Positions 1-8,700 of a stretch of 14,913 nt of DNA are shown piece by piece. The notes under the pieces are model-generated. The model saw only the letters and a list, made by a program, of their open reading frames with translations. It was not told where the DNA came from and made no database searches. The DNA is from Palsa-504 sp050013055. Lineage in GTDB: Bacteria; Actinomycetota; Actinomycetes; Streptosporangiales; Streptosporangiaceae. Position 1 is the first letter of the stretch, and each line of letters begins with the position of its first letter. The translations under genes and the position numbers were made by a program. The stretch spans positions 1 to 14,913 of the forward strand of contig JBEKGC010000122.1 of NCBI GenBank assembly GCA_050013055.1. The letters are read 5' to 3'.

Positions 1-1385
1 GCCGCCTTCTTCTTGCCGCCCTTCTTGCGGGCGGACTTGCTGGCGGCGCGCATCCCCGGCATCGCGGGCATGCCCGGCATCCCCCCGCTGAACATCGCCT
101 TCATCTGCTTCTGGCCCTCGAAGAAGTTCGTGACCAGCTGTGAGACCTCACCGACGGCGACGCCCGAGCCGCCCGCGATGCGGGAGCGGCGGGAGCCGTT
201 GATGATCTTCGGGTTGCGGCGTTCCTCCGGCGTCATGGACCGGACGATCGCCTCGGCCCGGTCCAGGTCCTTGTCGTTGACCTGCTCGAGCAGGGCCTTG
301 TTCTTCTGCGCCCCCGGCAGCATGCCGAGCAGGTTGCCGATCGGGCCGAGCTTGCGCACCATCGACAGCTGCTCGACGAAGTCCTCGAGCGTGAAGCCCT
401 CGCCGGAGGCCAGCCGCCCGGCCAGCGACGCGGTCTGGTCGGCGTCGAACGTCTTCTCGGCCTGCTCGATCAGGGTCAAGATGTCGCCCATGTCGAGGAT
501 CCGCGACGCCATCCGGTCCGGATGGAACACGTCGAAGTCCTCGAGCTTCTCCCCCGAGGACGCGAACATGATCGGACGCCCGGTCAGCTCCACGATGGAC
601 AGCGCGGCCCCGCCGCGGGCGTCCCCGTCGAGCTTGGTCAGCACGACGCCGTCGTAGCCGACCCCGTCCAGGAAGGCCTGCGCGGTCGCCACCGCGTCCT
701 GGCCGATCATCGCGTCGACCACGAACAGGATCTCGTCCGGCTGGGTGGCGTCCCTGATCGCCGCCGCCTGCGCCATCATGTCCGCGTCGATGCCGGTCCG
801 GCCCGCGGTGTCGATGATGACCATGTTCTGCTGGCGGTGCCTGGCCTCCTCCAGCGAGTCCCGCGCGGCGGCCACCGGGTCGCCCACGCCGTTGCCGGGG
901 AACGGCGCGTAGACCGGCACCCCGGCGCGCTCACCGACGACCTGGAGCTGCTGCACCGCGTTCGGCCGCTGCAGGTCGGCGGCCACCAGCATCGGGGTGT
1001 TGCCCTGGGCCTTGAGCCACAACGCGAGCTTGGCCGCCAGCGTGGTCTTACCCGAGCCCTGCAGGCCCGCCAGCAAGATCACGGTCGGCGGCACCTTGGC
1101 GAACCGCAGCCGCCGCGTCTCGCCGCCCAGGATGCCGACGAGTTCTTCGTGCACGATCTTGATGACCTGCTGCGCGGGGTTCAGCGCGCCGGAGACTTCC
1201 TCCCCGCCGGCCCGCTCCTTGACCCGCGCGATGAACTGCCTGACGACCGGCAGCGCGACGTCCGCTTCGAGCAGGGCGATCCGGATTTCCCTGGCCGTCG
1301 CGTCAATGTCGGCCGCCGACAGGCGTCCCTTGCCGCGCAGCGAAGAGAAAACCTGCGTCAACCGGTCAGATAGGGTGTCAAACAC
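1..1385 (-). CDS. ffh: Signal recognition particle GTPase Ffh (SRP54), 3' end cut by window edge
   Basis: Ffh binds 4.5S/SRP RNA and signal sequences of nascent membrane and secreted proteins and docks with FtsY in a GTP-dependent cycle. The GTG at 1385 starts a protein beginning V/M-FDTLSDRLTQVF, the family's usual N terminus; an in-frame stop lies four codons upstream (1395-1397), so this start is firm. The N domain is followed by G1 GLQGSGKTT at about residues 108-116, then DLQRPNA, DTAGR near 192, TKLDG near 250, and a methionine-rich M domain (about 300-445) containing GNLLGMLPG. The visible 461 codons end in a Lys/Gly-rich tail; the stop codon lies beyond base 1, probably within a few codons. 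The gene lies 62 bp downstream of glnD on the same strand and may be cotranscribed. The Shine-Dalgarno is weak. Identification is certain. Confidence 0.98.
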   Translation of the reverse strand, partial: MFDTLSDRLTQVFSSLRGKGRLSAADIDATAREIRIALLEADVALPVVRQFIARVKERAGGEEVSGALNPAQQVIKIVHEELVGILGGETRRLRFAKVPPTVILLAGLQGSGKTTLAAKLALWLKAQGNTPMLVAADLQRPNAVQQLQVVGERAGVPVYAPFPGNGVGDPVAAARDSLEEARHRQQNMVIIDTAGRTGIDADMMAQAAAIRDATQPDEILFVVDAMIGQDAVATAQAFLDGVGYDGVVLTKLDGDARGGAALSIVELTGRPIMFASSGEKLEDFDVFHPDRMASRILDMGDILTLIEQAEKTFDADQTASLAGRLASGEGFTLEDFVEQLSMVRKLGPIGNLLGMLPGAQKNKALLEQVNDKDLDRAEAIVRSMTPEERRNPKIINGSRRSRIAGGSGVAVGEVSQLVTNFFEGQKQMKAMFSGGMPGMPAMPGMRAASKSARKKGGKKKA

Positions 1386-1447
1386 AGCACCAGGCTACCG
1401 AACGGTCCGTGGTACCCGGGTCCACCCAGCCGTTTGAGCCGGGGTCT

Positions 1448-3670
1448 TTAGTCCTCGAGCGCGGTCAGCACCGAATGCACCGTGGCGCGGCGCAGATCCT
1501 CGGCGACCAGCGGCTTGCCATCGCCATCGGTCACGTAGAACACGTCCACCACTTCGGCACCGAGCGTCTCCACCCGGGCCGCCCGGACGTCCAGGCCGCA
1601 TTCCCCCAGCGCCCGCCCGACCCGCCACAGCAGCCCAGGCGCGTCGTGGGCTCGCACTTCCACCACCGTCGCGGTGTCTGAGGCGTCGTCGACCAGGACC
1701 ACCCTGGGCGCCGGGATCGTCGCGCCGCGCGGCCGGACGGCCCGCGCGCGGCGGTCCAGCCGATCCTCCACGTCCAGCCGTCCCGTCAGCATCCGGCGCA
1801 GGTCCGCGGCCACCAAGGTGGCGTCAGGCGGGTCGCCGTACTCGGGCTCCACGTCGAACACGGTGACCGCGGTGGTGCCGACCGACGTGGCGTTCGCGCT
1901 GCGGACCGCCAGCCGGTGCGAGGCCAGCACCCCGGCGGCCCGCCACAGCAGGCCGGGCCGGTCCGGCGCGACCACGGTGACCTCGGATCCGCGCACCGTC
2001 GCGGCCGGGGCACCTTCGGCGGCCAGCGCCAGCTGATCGTCGCGCAGCGGTACGGGCCCCGGCGTCGGGTCGCCGTCCAGCACGCTCTCCACCCGCCGCA
2101 CCAGGTCCGCGACCAGGGTGGCCTTCCAGTCGTTCCACGCCGCGGGCCCGGTGGCCAGCCCGTCGGAGATAGCCAGCGCGTGCAGCAGCTCGAGCAGGGC
2201 CCGGCTCCGCACGGCCGTCGCCACCTGCTTGACCGTGACCGGGTCGTCCAGGTCGCGGCGGGTGGCCACCATCGGCAGCAGCAGGTGCAGCCGGACGGCC
2301 GAGGCGACCAGGTCCACGTCCACGGCCGGCAGGCCCATCCGCCGGCCGACGTCCCGCGCCACCACCTCGCCGGTGACGCTGTGGTCACCCGGCCAGCCCT
2401 TGCCGATGTCGTGCAGCAGCGCCGCGAGCAGCAGCAGGTCGGGCCGGGCCACCTCGCGGGTCAGCGCGGCCGCGTGCGCGGCCGCCTCGGCCAGGTGACG
2501 GTCCACGGTGAAAGTGTGCAGCGGGTTGCGCTGCGGCCGGTTCCTGACCCGCTCCCAGTCCGGGATCAGCGCGGTCACCAGGCCCTCGGTGTCCAGCGCC
2601 TCCCACACGCTGACCGCGGCCTGCCCGGCCCCGAGCAGCGCGAGCAGCGAGTCACGGGCCGCGGCGGGCCAGGGAACGGGCAGCGGCGGGCATTCGGTCA
2701 GCCGGTCAAGCGTCCGCGGCGCCAGCGGCAGCCCGGCCTGTGCGGCCGCCGCCGCCGCCCGCAGCACCAGGGCCGGATCGCGGGCCGGATCGGCCGCCCG
2801 GGCCAGCACCACCTCGCCGTCTTGTTCCACTATGCCGTCGGCCAGCGGCTTGCGCTCGGCCCGGCGACGGCGAAGCCGCCGGCCGCGGAGGCGGTCGGCC
2901 TGGCGGAAGGCATGATCGACCGAGTACGCGACCGTTCGGGCGGCTCCCGCCAGCATCCGCAGCAGCACGTCCCCGTCGAGCAGCCCGAGGGCGCGGGCCA
3001 CCTCATCTTGTTCCTCAAGCACCAGCCGGTCCAGCCGCCGCCCGGTGACCTCGTGCAGCGCGTGCCTGGCGTCAAGGATCTGCTCGTAAGCCGTCCGGAC
3101 CTTGGGCCCGGGCGCGGGCGCCACCCACGCGGCCGCCACCGCCTGGATCGCGTGCACGTCCCGCAGGCCGCCCCTGGCCTCCTTCAGGTCAGGCTCGAGC
3201 AGAAAGGCGAGCTCACCGCTTGTCCTGGTGCGCTCGTCGTGCGAGGCGTGCAGTTCGGCCAGCCGGGCGGGCGCGGCTGACCGCCAGTCCTCCAGCGCGC
3301 CGGCCCGGAGCCGTTCGGTCAAATCGGGGTCACCGGCCACGTGCCGGGCGGACAGCAGCCCGAGCGCGACCTTCAGGTCGGCCCGTGCCACTCTCCTGGC
3401 TTGCGGCACGGTACGGACCGCGTGATCGAGCTCGGCCCCGGAGTCCCAGACCGGATACCAGATCCGGTCCGCGATGCCCGCGATGTCGTCCCGCCCGCCG
3501 TGCAGCAGCAGCACGTCCAGGTCGCTCCGAGGCAGCAGTTCCTTGCGCCCGTACCCCCCCACCGCCACAAGCGCCACGCCGGCCTCGGCCCCGAGCAGCT
3601 CCGCCAGCCAGCGGTCAACCTGTGTAGTCCGGCGAGCACGATCCGCAGCAAATGATGTCATGGCTGGCAC
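1448..3670 (-). CDS. glnD: PII uridylyl-/adenylyltransferase and deuridylylating enzyme GlnD
   Basis: GlnD covalently modifies the PII protein on its T-loop tyrosine in response to nitrogen status; characterised actinobacterial enzymes adenylylate rather than uridylylate PII. The 740 residues contain the nucleotidyltransferase core GGYGRKELLPRSDLD (38-52, metal ligands D50 and D52), the GlnD signature EPDLKEARGGLRD (159-171), an HD hydrolase domain (HTFTVDRH at 385-392, LHDIGKG at 419-425), and two C-terminal ACT domains (about 563-630 and 668-735), each with an APDRPGLLWR or AHDAPGLLWR glutamine-sensing motif. All catalytic residues seen are present. The length is slightly short of the E. 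coli enzyme but usual for actinobacteria. The start chosen is GTG at 3670, preceded by GGGGGA; an ATG three codons downstream (3661) is a real alternative. It lies 30 bp after glnB, so the modifying enzyme and its target probably share a transcript. Confidence 0.97.
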   Translation of the reverse strand: MPAMTSFAADRARRTTQVDRWLAELLGAEAGVALVAVGGYGRKELLPRSDLDVLLLHGGRDDIAGIADRIWYPVWDSGAELDHAVRTVPQARRVARADLKVALGLLSARHVAGDPDLTERLRAGALEDWRSAAPARLAELHASHDERTRTSGELAFLLEPDLKEARGGLRDVHAIQAVAAAWVAPAPGPKVRTAYEQILDARHALHEVTGRRLDRLVLEEQDEVARALGLLDGDVLLRMLAGAARTVAYSVDHAFRQADRLRGRRLRRRRAERKPLADGIVEQDGEVVLARAADPARDPALVLRAAAAAAQAGLPLAPRTLDRLTECPPLPVPWPAAARDSLLALLGAGQAAVSVWEALDTEGLVTALIPDWERVRNRPQRNPLHTFTVDRHLAEAAAHAAALTREVARPDLLLLAALLHDIGKGWPGDHSVTGEVVARDVGRRMGLPAVDVDLVASAVRLHLLLPMVATRRDLDDPVTVKQVATAVRSRALLELLHALAISDGLATGPAAWNDWKATLVADLVRRVESVLDGDPTPGPVPLRDDQLALAAEGAPAATVRGSEVTVVAPDRPGLLWRAAGVLASHRLAVRSANATSVGTTAVTVFDVEPEYGDPPDATLVAADLRRMLTGRLDVEDRLDRRARAVRPRGATIPAPRVVLVDDASDTATVVEVRAHDAPGLLWRVGRALGECGLDVRAARVETLGAEVVDVFYVTDGDGKPLVAEDLRRATVHSVLTALED

Positions 3671-3700
3671 GCGTCCCCCGGACCGCTCATAAGTTAACCG

Positions 3701-4039
3701 TCAGATGGCGTCAGGTCCGCGTTCCCCTGTCCGCACCCGCACAATCGAGTCGACCGGAATCGCCCAGACCTTCCCGTCGCCGATCCGCCCGGTCTGCGCC
3801 GCCTTGACCACCACGCCGATCAGGTCGTCGACGTCCGCGTCGTCGCACAAGACCTCAACCCTGACCTTCGGCACCAGGTCGACTTGGTACTCGGCGCCAC
3901 GGTAAACCTCCGTGTGACCGCGCTGCCTGCCGTATCCGCTCGCTTCAGTGACGGTCATGCCGTGGACGCCGAAAGCCTGCAACGCGGCCTTGACGTCGTC
4001 CAGCTTGAACGGCTTGATGACAGCGGTGATGAGCTTCAT
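3701..4039 (-). CDS. glnB: Nitrogen regulatory PII protein (GlnB/GlnK type)
   Basis: PII is a trimeric sensor of ATP/ADP and 2-oxoglutarate that controls ammonium transport and nitrogen metabolism. The 112 residues are full length: MKLITAVIKPFKLDDVKAAL at the N terminus, T-loop about 37-55 with Y46 and the modifiable Y51 (RGAEYQVD), and the C-terminal PII signature TGRIGDGKVWAIPV (83-96). The ATG start at 4039 has an AGGGA Shine-Dalgarno 8 bp upstream. It is followed by glnD, its modifying enzyme. In most actinobacteria the PII gene directly follows amtB, which makes it GlnK-like; here amtB is absent and ftsY lies upstream, so the GlnB/GlnK label is a convention. Candidate GlnR-type half sites lie about 100 bp upstream. 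Confidence 0.98.
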   Translation of the reverse strand: MKLITAVIKPFKLDDVKAALQAFGVHGMTVTEASGYGRQRGHTEVYRGAEYQVDLVPKVRVEVLCDDADVDDLIGVVVKAAQTGRIGDGKVWAIPVDSIVRVRTGERGPDAI

Positions 4040-4140
4040 CTGAGGGTGTCCCTTCGCAAGTCCTGGTACCGACCATCCGATGCTGAGGTTTCACCAGAGG
4101 CGTCGGTGTGTGTCGACAACGTGAAACACCAGCGATGGTT

Positions 4141-4168
4141 GTTACAAGCATGTTTCCATGCTGGTGAC
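4141..4168 (-). promoter_or_regulatory. Partial GlnR-like box upstream of glnB
   Basis: Read on the minus strand the segment gives GTCAC, seven bases, GAAAC, six bases, GTAAC. The GlnR consensus of Streptomyces is alternating GTnAC and GAAAC half sites at six-base spacing. The GAAAC/GTAAC pair has the right spacing, the outer GTCAC is one base off, and no fourth half site is seen. It starts just after the ftsY stop and sits about 100 bp before glnB, a sensible promoter position. This is inference from pattern only. Confidence 0.3.
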
Positions 4169-4172
4169 GGGC

Positions 4173-5381
4173 TTAGCCCAGGATCGCGTCCACAAACGCG
4201 CCCGGGTCGAAGGGGGCCAGGTCATCGGGCCCCTCGCCGAGGCCGACGAGCTTGACCGGGACGCCCAGCTCACGCTGGACGGCGATGACGATGCCGCCCT
4301 TGGCCGTGCCGTCCAGTTTGGTCAGCACCACGCCGGTGACGGCCACCACCTCGGCGAACACCCGGGCCTGGCGCAGCCCGTTCTGCCCGGTGGTGGCGTC
4401 GAGCACCAGCAGCACCTCATCGACCGTGGTCTTCTTCTCCACCACGCGCTTGACCTTGCCGAGCTCATCCATCAGGTCAACCTTGGTGTGCAGGCGGCCG
4501 GCCGTGTCCACGATCACCACGTCGACGCCCTTCTCGATGCCCCGGCCGACCGCCTCGAACGCCACGCTGGCCGGATCGGCACCCTCCCGGCCGGCCCGGA
4601 CCGTCTCGGCGCCCACCCGCTCGCCCCACGTCTGCAACTGGTCAGCCGCCGCCGCGCGGAACGTGTCGGCCGCGCCGAGCAGCACGGTATGCCCGTCCCC
4701 GATCAGCGCCCTGGCCAGCTTCCCGCAGGTGGTCGTCTTCCCGGTGCCGTTCACGCCGACCATGAGCAGCACCGCGGGCATCCCGCCGTGCGGGGTGGTC
4801 CGCACCGACCGGTCGTCATCGGCGCCGATCTGGCCGATCAGCTCGGCGCGCAGCAGCGCACGCACCTCGGCCGGGCCCCGCGCACCCAGCACCTTCACCT
4901 TGGTCCGCAGGTCATCGACCATCACCCGGGCCGGGCCGACCCCGACGTCGGCGGTAATGAGCACCTCTTCGATCTCGTCCCAGGTTTCCTCGTCGAGGCG
5001 GTCCCTGGACAGCAGGCTCAGCAGGGCCGACCCCACCGAACTCTGCGACCGGGCCAGCCGGGCCCGCAGCCGCACCATCCGGCCGGCCGACGGCGGGGGC
5101 CGTTCGAGGTCGAGCACCCCGGCGGCGGCGGCCGCGCTGGCCGCGGCTGCGTTGGCTTCGGCTGCGTTGGCTTCGGCGCTGGCCGCGGCGTTGGCTTCGG
5201 CGTCCTCCGTGGCCGGCTCGACGGCGCCGCCAGGCGGGGCCCCCGGAGCGGCCGGGGGCGGGCTGGGCGGCGCGACCGCGCCACGGCCCCGGCGCGGCCG
5301 CAGGAACAGCAGCCATCCGCCGGTAACGACGGCCAGGACGGCAATGACAACAATCAGGATTACGTATTCCATCAGGCTCAC
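4173..5381 (-). CDS. ftsY: Signal recognition particle receptor FtsY
   Basis: FtsY is the membrane-associated GTPase that receives the SRP-ribosome complex through Ffh. The 402 residues start with a single membrane segment (about 6-27), then a basic patch (RPRRGRGR) and a Pro/Ala/Glu linker (about 36-98) with repeated EANAA units, then the NG domain: G1 GVNGTGKTTT (209-218), DTFRAAA (239-245), DTAGRL (292-297), TKLDGTAKGG (354-363) and the C-terminal GLGEGPDDLAPF. The N-terminal anchor is the usual actinobacterial form, unlike the long acidic A domain of E. coli. The start is uncertain: GTG at 5381 lies only 3 nt after AGGAG (5385-5389), while ATG at 5372 lies 12 nt after it; both keep the membrane segment. 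The gene is preceded by a strong hairpin in its leader. Ffh, its partner, lies 2.8 kb downstream. Confidence 0.97.
   Translation of the reverse strand: MSLMEYVILIVVIAVLAVVTGGWLLFLRPRRGRGAVAPPSPPPAAPGAPPGGAVEPATEDAEANAAASAEANAAEANAAAASAAAAAGVLDLERPPPSAGRMVRLRARLARSQSSVGSALLSLLSRDRLDEETWDEIEEVLITADVGVGPARVMVDDLRTKVKVLGARGPAEVRALLRAELIGQIGADDDRSVRTTPHGGMPAVLLMVGVNGTGKTTTCGKLARALIGDGHTVLLGAADTFRAAAADQLQTWGERVGAETVRAGREGADPASVAFEAVGRGIEKGVDVVIVDTAGRLHTKVDLMDELGKVKRVVEKKTTVDEVLLVLDATTGQNGLRQARVFAEVVAVTGVVLTKLDGTAKGGIVIAVQRELGVPVKLVGLGEGPDDLAPFDPGAFVDAILG
5151..5201 (-). repeat. Repeated 12-mer in the FtsY linker
   Basis: The plus-strand 12-mer GTTGGCTTCGGC occurs exactly three times, starting at 5151, 5166 and 5190. 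Spacings of 15 and 24 bp keep the reading frame and encode the EANAA-type repeats of the FtsY linker. This looks like replication-slippage expansion of a tolerant linker. Confidence 0.8.
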
Positions 5382-5390
5382 AGTCTCCTA

Positions 5391-5421
5391 GACCCCGCGA
5401 TGCGGCGCATCTGGCGGGGTC
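5391..5421 (-). promoter_or_regulatory. Stable leader hairpin abutting the ftsY Shine-Dalgarno
   Basis: Outer arms GACCCCGC (5391-5398) and GCGGGGTC (5414-5421) are perfectly complementary, and inner arms GATGC (5399-5403) and GCATC (5407-5411) continue the stem around a 3-nt loop, with a 2-nt bulge at 5412-5413. This gives 13 base pairs, mostly G-C. In the ftsY mRNA the stem ends immediately before UAGGAG (5390-5385). It could modulate ribosome access, act as a processing site, or attenuate transcription from upstream; there is no U tract. Confidence 0.6.
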
Positions 5422-5459
5422 GAGCCGGTCCGGGTCGCGGCGGCAACGGCGCGCCTCGT

Positions 5460-5518
5460 GTGTCTTGCGGGTCTCCGCGTGTGTCCGCTGTGTGTAAGCG
5501 GGTGTCCCCGCGGGTGTC
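5460..5518. repeat. Phased GTGTC direct repeats upstream of ftsY
   Basis: GTGTC on the plus strand starts at 5460, 5481 and 5502, exactly 21 bp apart (two helical turns), with a fourth copy at 5514. Units are imperfect outside the core (about 12 of 21 positions shared between the first two). This may be a protein-binding array or just biased sequence. Confidence 0.35.
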
Positions 5519-5630
5519 GGCTCTAACTTACCGCCAATCGCGCCGCTACCCGTGACGGCTGATTCGGGTGGGGCTGGCGAGACGTTTTCGTCGGCGCCCT
5601 TCAGCCCTCAGCCCACCTCAGTCCGTATCT

Positions 5631-5670
5631 GTCTACGGTTACGGGTGCTACGACACCCGAAACGGTAGAC
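5631..5670 (-). terminator. Hairpin after smc, candidate terminator
   Basis: Arms GTCTACGGTT (5631-5640) and AACGGTAGAC (5661-5670) pair with one mismatch; after one A-A mismatch the inner arms CGGGTG (5642-5647) and CACCCG (5654-5659) pair around a 6-nt loop. The structure begins 31 nt after the smc stop. No U tract follows, as is common for actinobacterial terminators. Confidence 0.5.
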
Positions 5671-5700
5671 ATATCGTCGGCCCCGAGCTGATTGCTGGGA

Positions 5701-8700
5701 TCAGGCGGGCTGGCGGGTAGCTAGGTGCTGGCTGATCACGGTGGAGACGCCGTCGCCGCGCATGGTGATGCCGTAGAGGGCGTCGGCGCATTCCATGGTG
5801 CGGCGCTGGTGGGTGATGATGATCAGCTGCGAGCTCTCCCGCAGCTCCTCGAACACCGTGAGCAGACGCTGCAGGTTCGTGTCGTCCAGCGCCGCTTCCA
5901 CCTCGTCAAGCACGTAGAACGGCGACGGGCGGGCCTTGAAGATCGCGAACAGGTACGCGATGGCCGTCAGCGACCGCTCGCCGCCGGACAGCAGCGACAA
6001 CCGCTTGACCTTCTTGCCCGGCGGCCGCGCCTCGATCTCGATCCCGGTGGCCAGCATGTCGTCCGGCTCGGTCAGCACCAGGTTGCCCTGGCCGCCAGGG
6101 AACAGCCGGCCGAACAGCTGCTCGAACTCCCGCGCCGTGTCGGCGTACGCCGAGGCGAACACTTCCTGCACCCGGTCGTCGACCTCCTTGACCACGGTGA
6201 GCAGGTCCCGCCGGGTCTTGCGCAGGTCATCCAGCTGGGTGGCGAGGAAGGTGTGCCGTTCGGTCAGCGCCTCGTACTCCTCCAGGGCCAGCGGGTTGAC
6301 CTTGCCGAGCCGGTCAAGCTGGCGTTGCGCGTCGGCGAGCCTGCGCTCGGCGACGGCCCGGTCGTAGCGCGAAGGCAGCGCGGCCTCGTCGCCGATCACC
6401 GGCACCGGCACCGCGGGGCCGTACTCGGCCACCAGGGCGGCTGTCTCGACCCCAAACTCCTCGAGCGCGTGCTCGGCCAGCTGGGCCAGCCGGAGCCGGT
6501 GGGTGGCCCGGGCGATCTCGGTGCCGTGCGCGGTGTCCACCACCGTGTCCAGGTCGGCGGCCAGCGTGCGGACCCGGGCGCGGACCGCCTTGAGCTCGGT
6601 GGCGCCGCCGGCGTTGGCCGCCTCCGCCTGCGCCCGCCGGGCCAGGGCCGCCGCCACCGACTGCTCGGCCGCCTCGACCGCGTAACCGGCACCCAGGGAG
6701 ACCGCGCGGGCCACGGCGGCGTCGGTGGCCCGCTGCGCCCGGCGCCGCGCCGCTTGCTGACGTGACTGGCGCTCCGCGGTCGCCGTGGCGGTCAGCGTGT
6801 CGGCCCGGCCGGCGATCGAACGCAGCCGCTCCTCCGCGGTCCTGACCTCAAGCCTGGCTTCCATCTCGGCGTTCCTGGCCGCGACACAGCGCTCGGCGAG
6901 GTCCTCGCGCCGCCAGCTGGCCTCTTCTGGCAGCTCTGCCGGCTCCTGGGCCGCGGCCTCGGCTTCGTCAAGCTCGTTGCTGAGCTGCTCGAGCTTGCTG
7001 AGATCCTTCTCGGCCGCGAGCCGGGCCGCGGTGATGGCGGCGTCCAGCCGGCCGGCCTCATCCCGGGCGGCCCGGGCCGCACCCGCCAGCCGGCCGAGCC
7101 GTCCGGAGATCTCCGCCGCGGCCGCATCCGCCTCGTGCCTGCGCGCGAGCGTGTCCGCGACCGACTGGCGGGCGGCCTCCTCGGCCTGCGCCGCCGCCGC
7201 CAGCTGCCCGGCCGCCTCGTCGCACCGCCGCTCCGCCGCGGCCAGCCCCGCCGCCGCCTCGTCCGCCGCCGCCCGCAGCTCAAGCAGGCTCTGCGGCCGC
7301 GCGCCGCCGCCGTGCGCCCAGTAAGAACCGAGCACGTCCCCGGTCCGGGTCACCGCCGTCAACCCGGGATTTTCCCGAACGACCCGGCCTGCGTGCGCCA
7401 GGTCAGCCGTCACCACCACGTCGCGGAGCAGCTCCGCGGCGACCTCGCCAAGCCCGTCCGGGCCGCTCACCAGCGTGGCCGCCCGGACCGCGCCCGCCGG
7501 GGCAGACGGGGCGGCTGAGGCTGGAGGGGCGGACGAGGTGGCTGGGGCAGACGGGGTGGCGATGACGAGGCCGGCGCTGCCGGCGTCGTCGCGGCGGAGG
7601 GTGGACAGGATCTCGGCGGCGGCCTCGAGGCTGGTGACCGCCACCGCCTCGGCGGCGGTGCCCAGGGCCGCGGCCACCGCGACCTCATGACCCTCGGCCA
7701 CCTTCAGGCGGGCGGCGAACGAACCGAGCACGCCGCCGAAGCGGGCCGGGTCGGCGAGCAGCGCCGCGGAGGCGTCGGCGCCACGGCGGACCGCCTCGGC
7801 CAGGGCGTCCGCCCGGGCCCGCAGCGCGGCCAGCTCACGGGCGGATTCGCGTTCGGCGGCCCGGAGCACCTTGGTCCGTTCGGTATAACCAGAAAGGATC
7901 TCGACGGCTCCGGCGTGCGCGGCGGCCAGCCCGCTACGGTCTTCGTCCCGATCGCCGGTCAGCTCCTGGAGGAGTTCGTACTCGGCCTGCGCCCGGGCGG
8001 CCCGCTGGCCGGCCTCGGCGGCCGAGACCTCGAGCCTGTCCATCTCCTCCTGCGCGGCCACGCTGCGGCTGTCGGCCGCGCCGACCTGCGCGCGCAGCCT
8101 GGCCACCCGGTCGGCACGGGCGGCGGCGGTCCGGACTCCCTCGGCGAGCTGGCGCTCGGTCGCGGCGAGCTGCGCCTCGACCGCGGCGCGCTGCGCGATG
8201 GCGGCCGTCAGCACCTCCCGGCCCGCGTCCAGCCGGGTGGTCAGCACGTCCTCTTCTTCCCTCAGCTCGGCGGCCTGGCGGTCGAGCTCGTCGGGATCAC
8301 GGCCGGGACGCTCGGGTTCACTCACCTCGGTCAGCAGCCGGTGCCGCTGCGCGGCCAGGCTCTGCGTCCCGCGCAGCCGCTCGGCCAGCGAGGACAGCGC
8401 GAACCAGGTCTCCTGGGTCCGGGCCAGGGTGGCCGAGGCCTGCTGGGCGGCCTGGTCGAGCTCGGCTTCCGCGGCCCGGGCCTGAGCCAGATCCTGCTCC
8501 AGAACGGCCCGCCGGGCGCCCGCGGCGGCCTCGTCCGCCTCGTCCCTGGCCAGGTCCGCGGCCAGCGTCACGTAGTCGTCGGCCAGCAGCCTGAGCCTGG
8601 CGTCCCGCAGCTCAGCCTGGATGACGGCCGCCTTCCTGGCCACCTCGGCCTGCCGGCCGAGCGGCTTGAGCCTGCGGCCGAGCTCCGCGGTGAGGTCGAC

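Larger units (their letters stand above)
5382..5700. other. Intergenic region between smc and ftsY (319 bp)
   Basis: No coding sequence is convincing here. In minus-strand order it holds a 40-nt hairpin after the smc stop (5631-5670), a stretch with GTGTC direct repeats (5460-5518), and a GC-rich hairpin directly before the ftsY Shine-Dalgarno (5391-5421). A promoter for ftsY must lie here or further upstream, but no convincing -35/-10 pair was seen. Confidence 0.6.

Noticed and set aside
1386..1447. Terminator between glnD and ffh
   Set aside because: No stable stem of more than a few base pairs was found in the 62-bp gap, so cotranscription is more likely.
1916..3280. Plus-strand open frame (454 codons) opposite glnD
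   Set aside because: It is antisense shadow of glnD, with compositional bias only.
4158..5555. Plus-strand open frame (465 codons) opposite ftsY
   Set aside because: Its low-complexity Gly/His/Arg/Gln composition is the mirror of ftsY codons, and no motif is seen.
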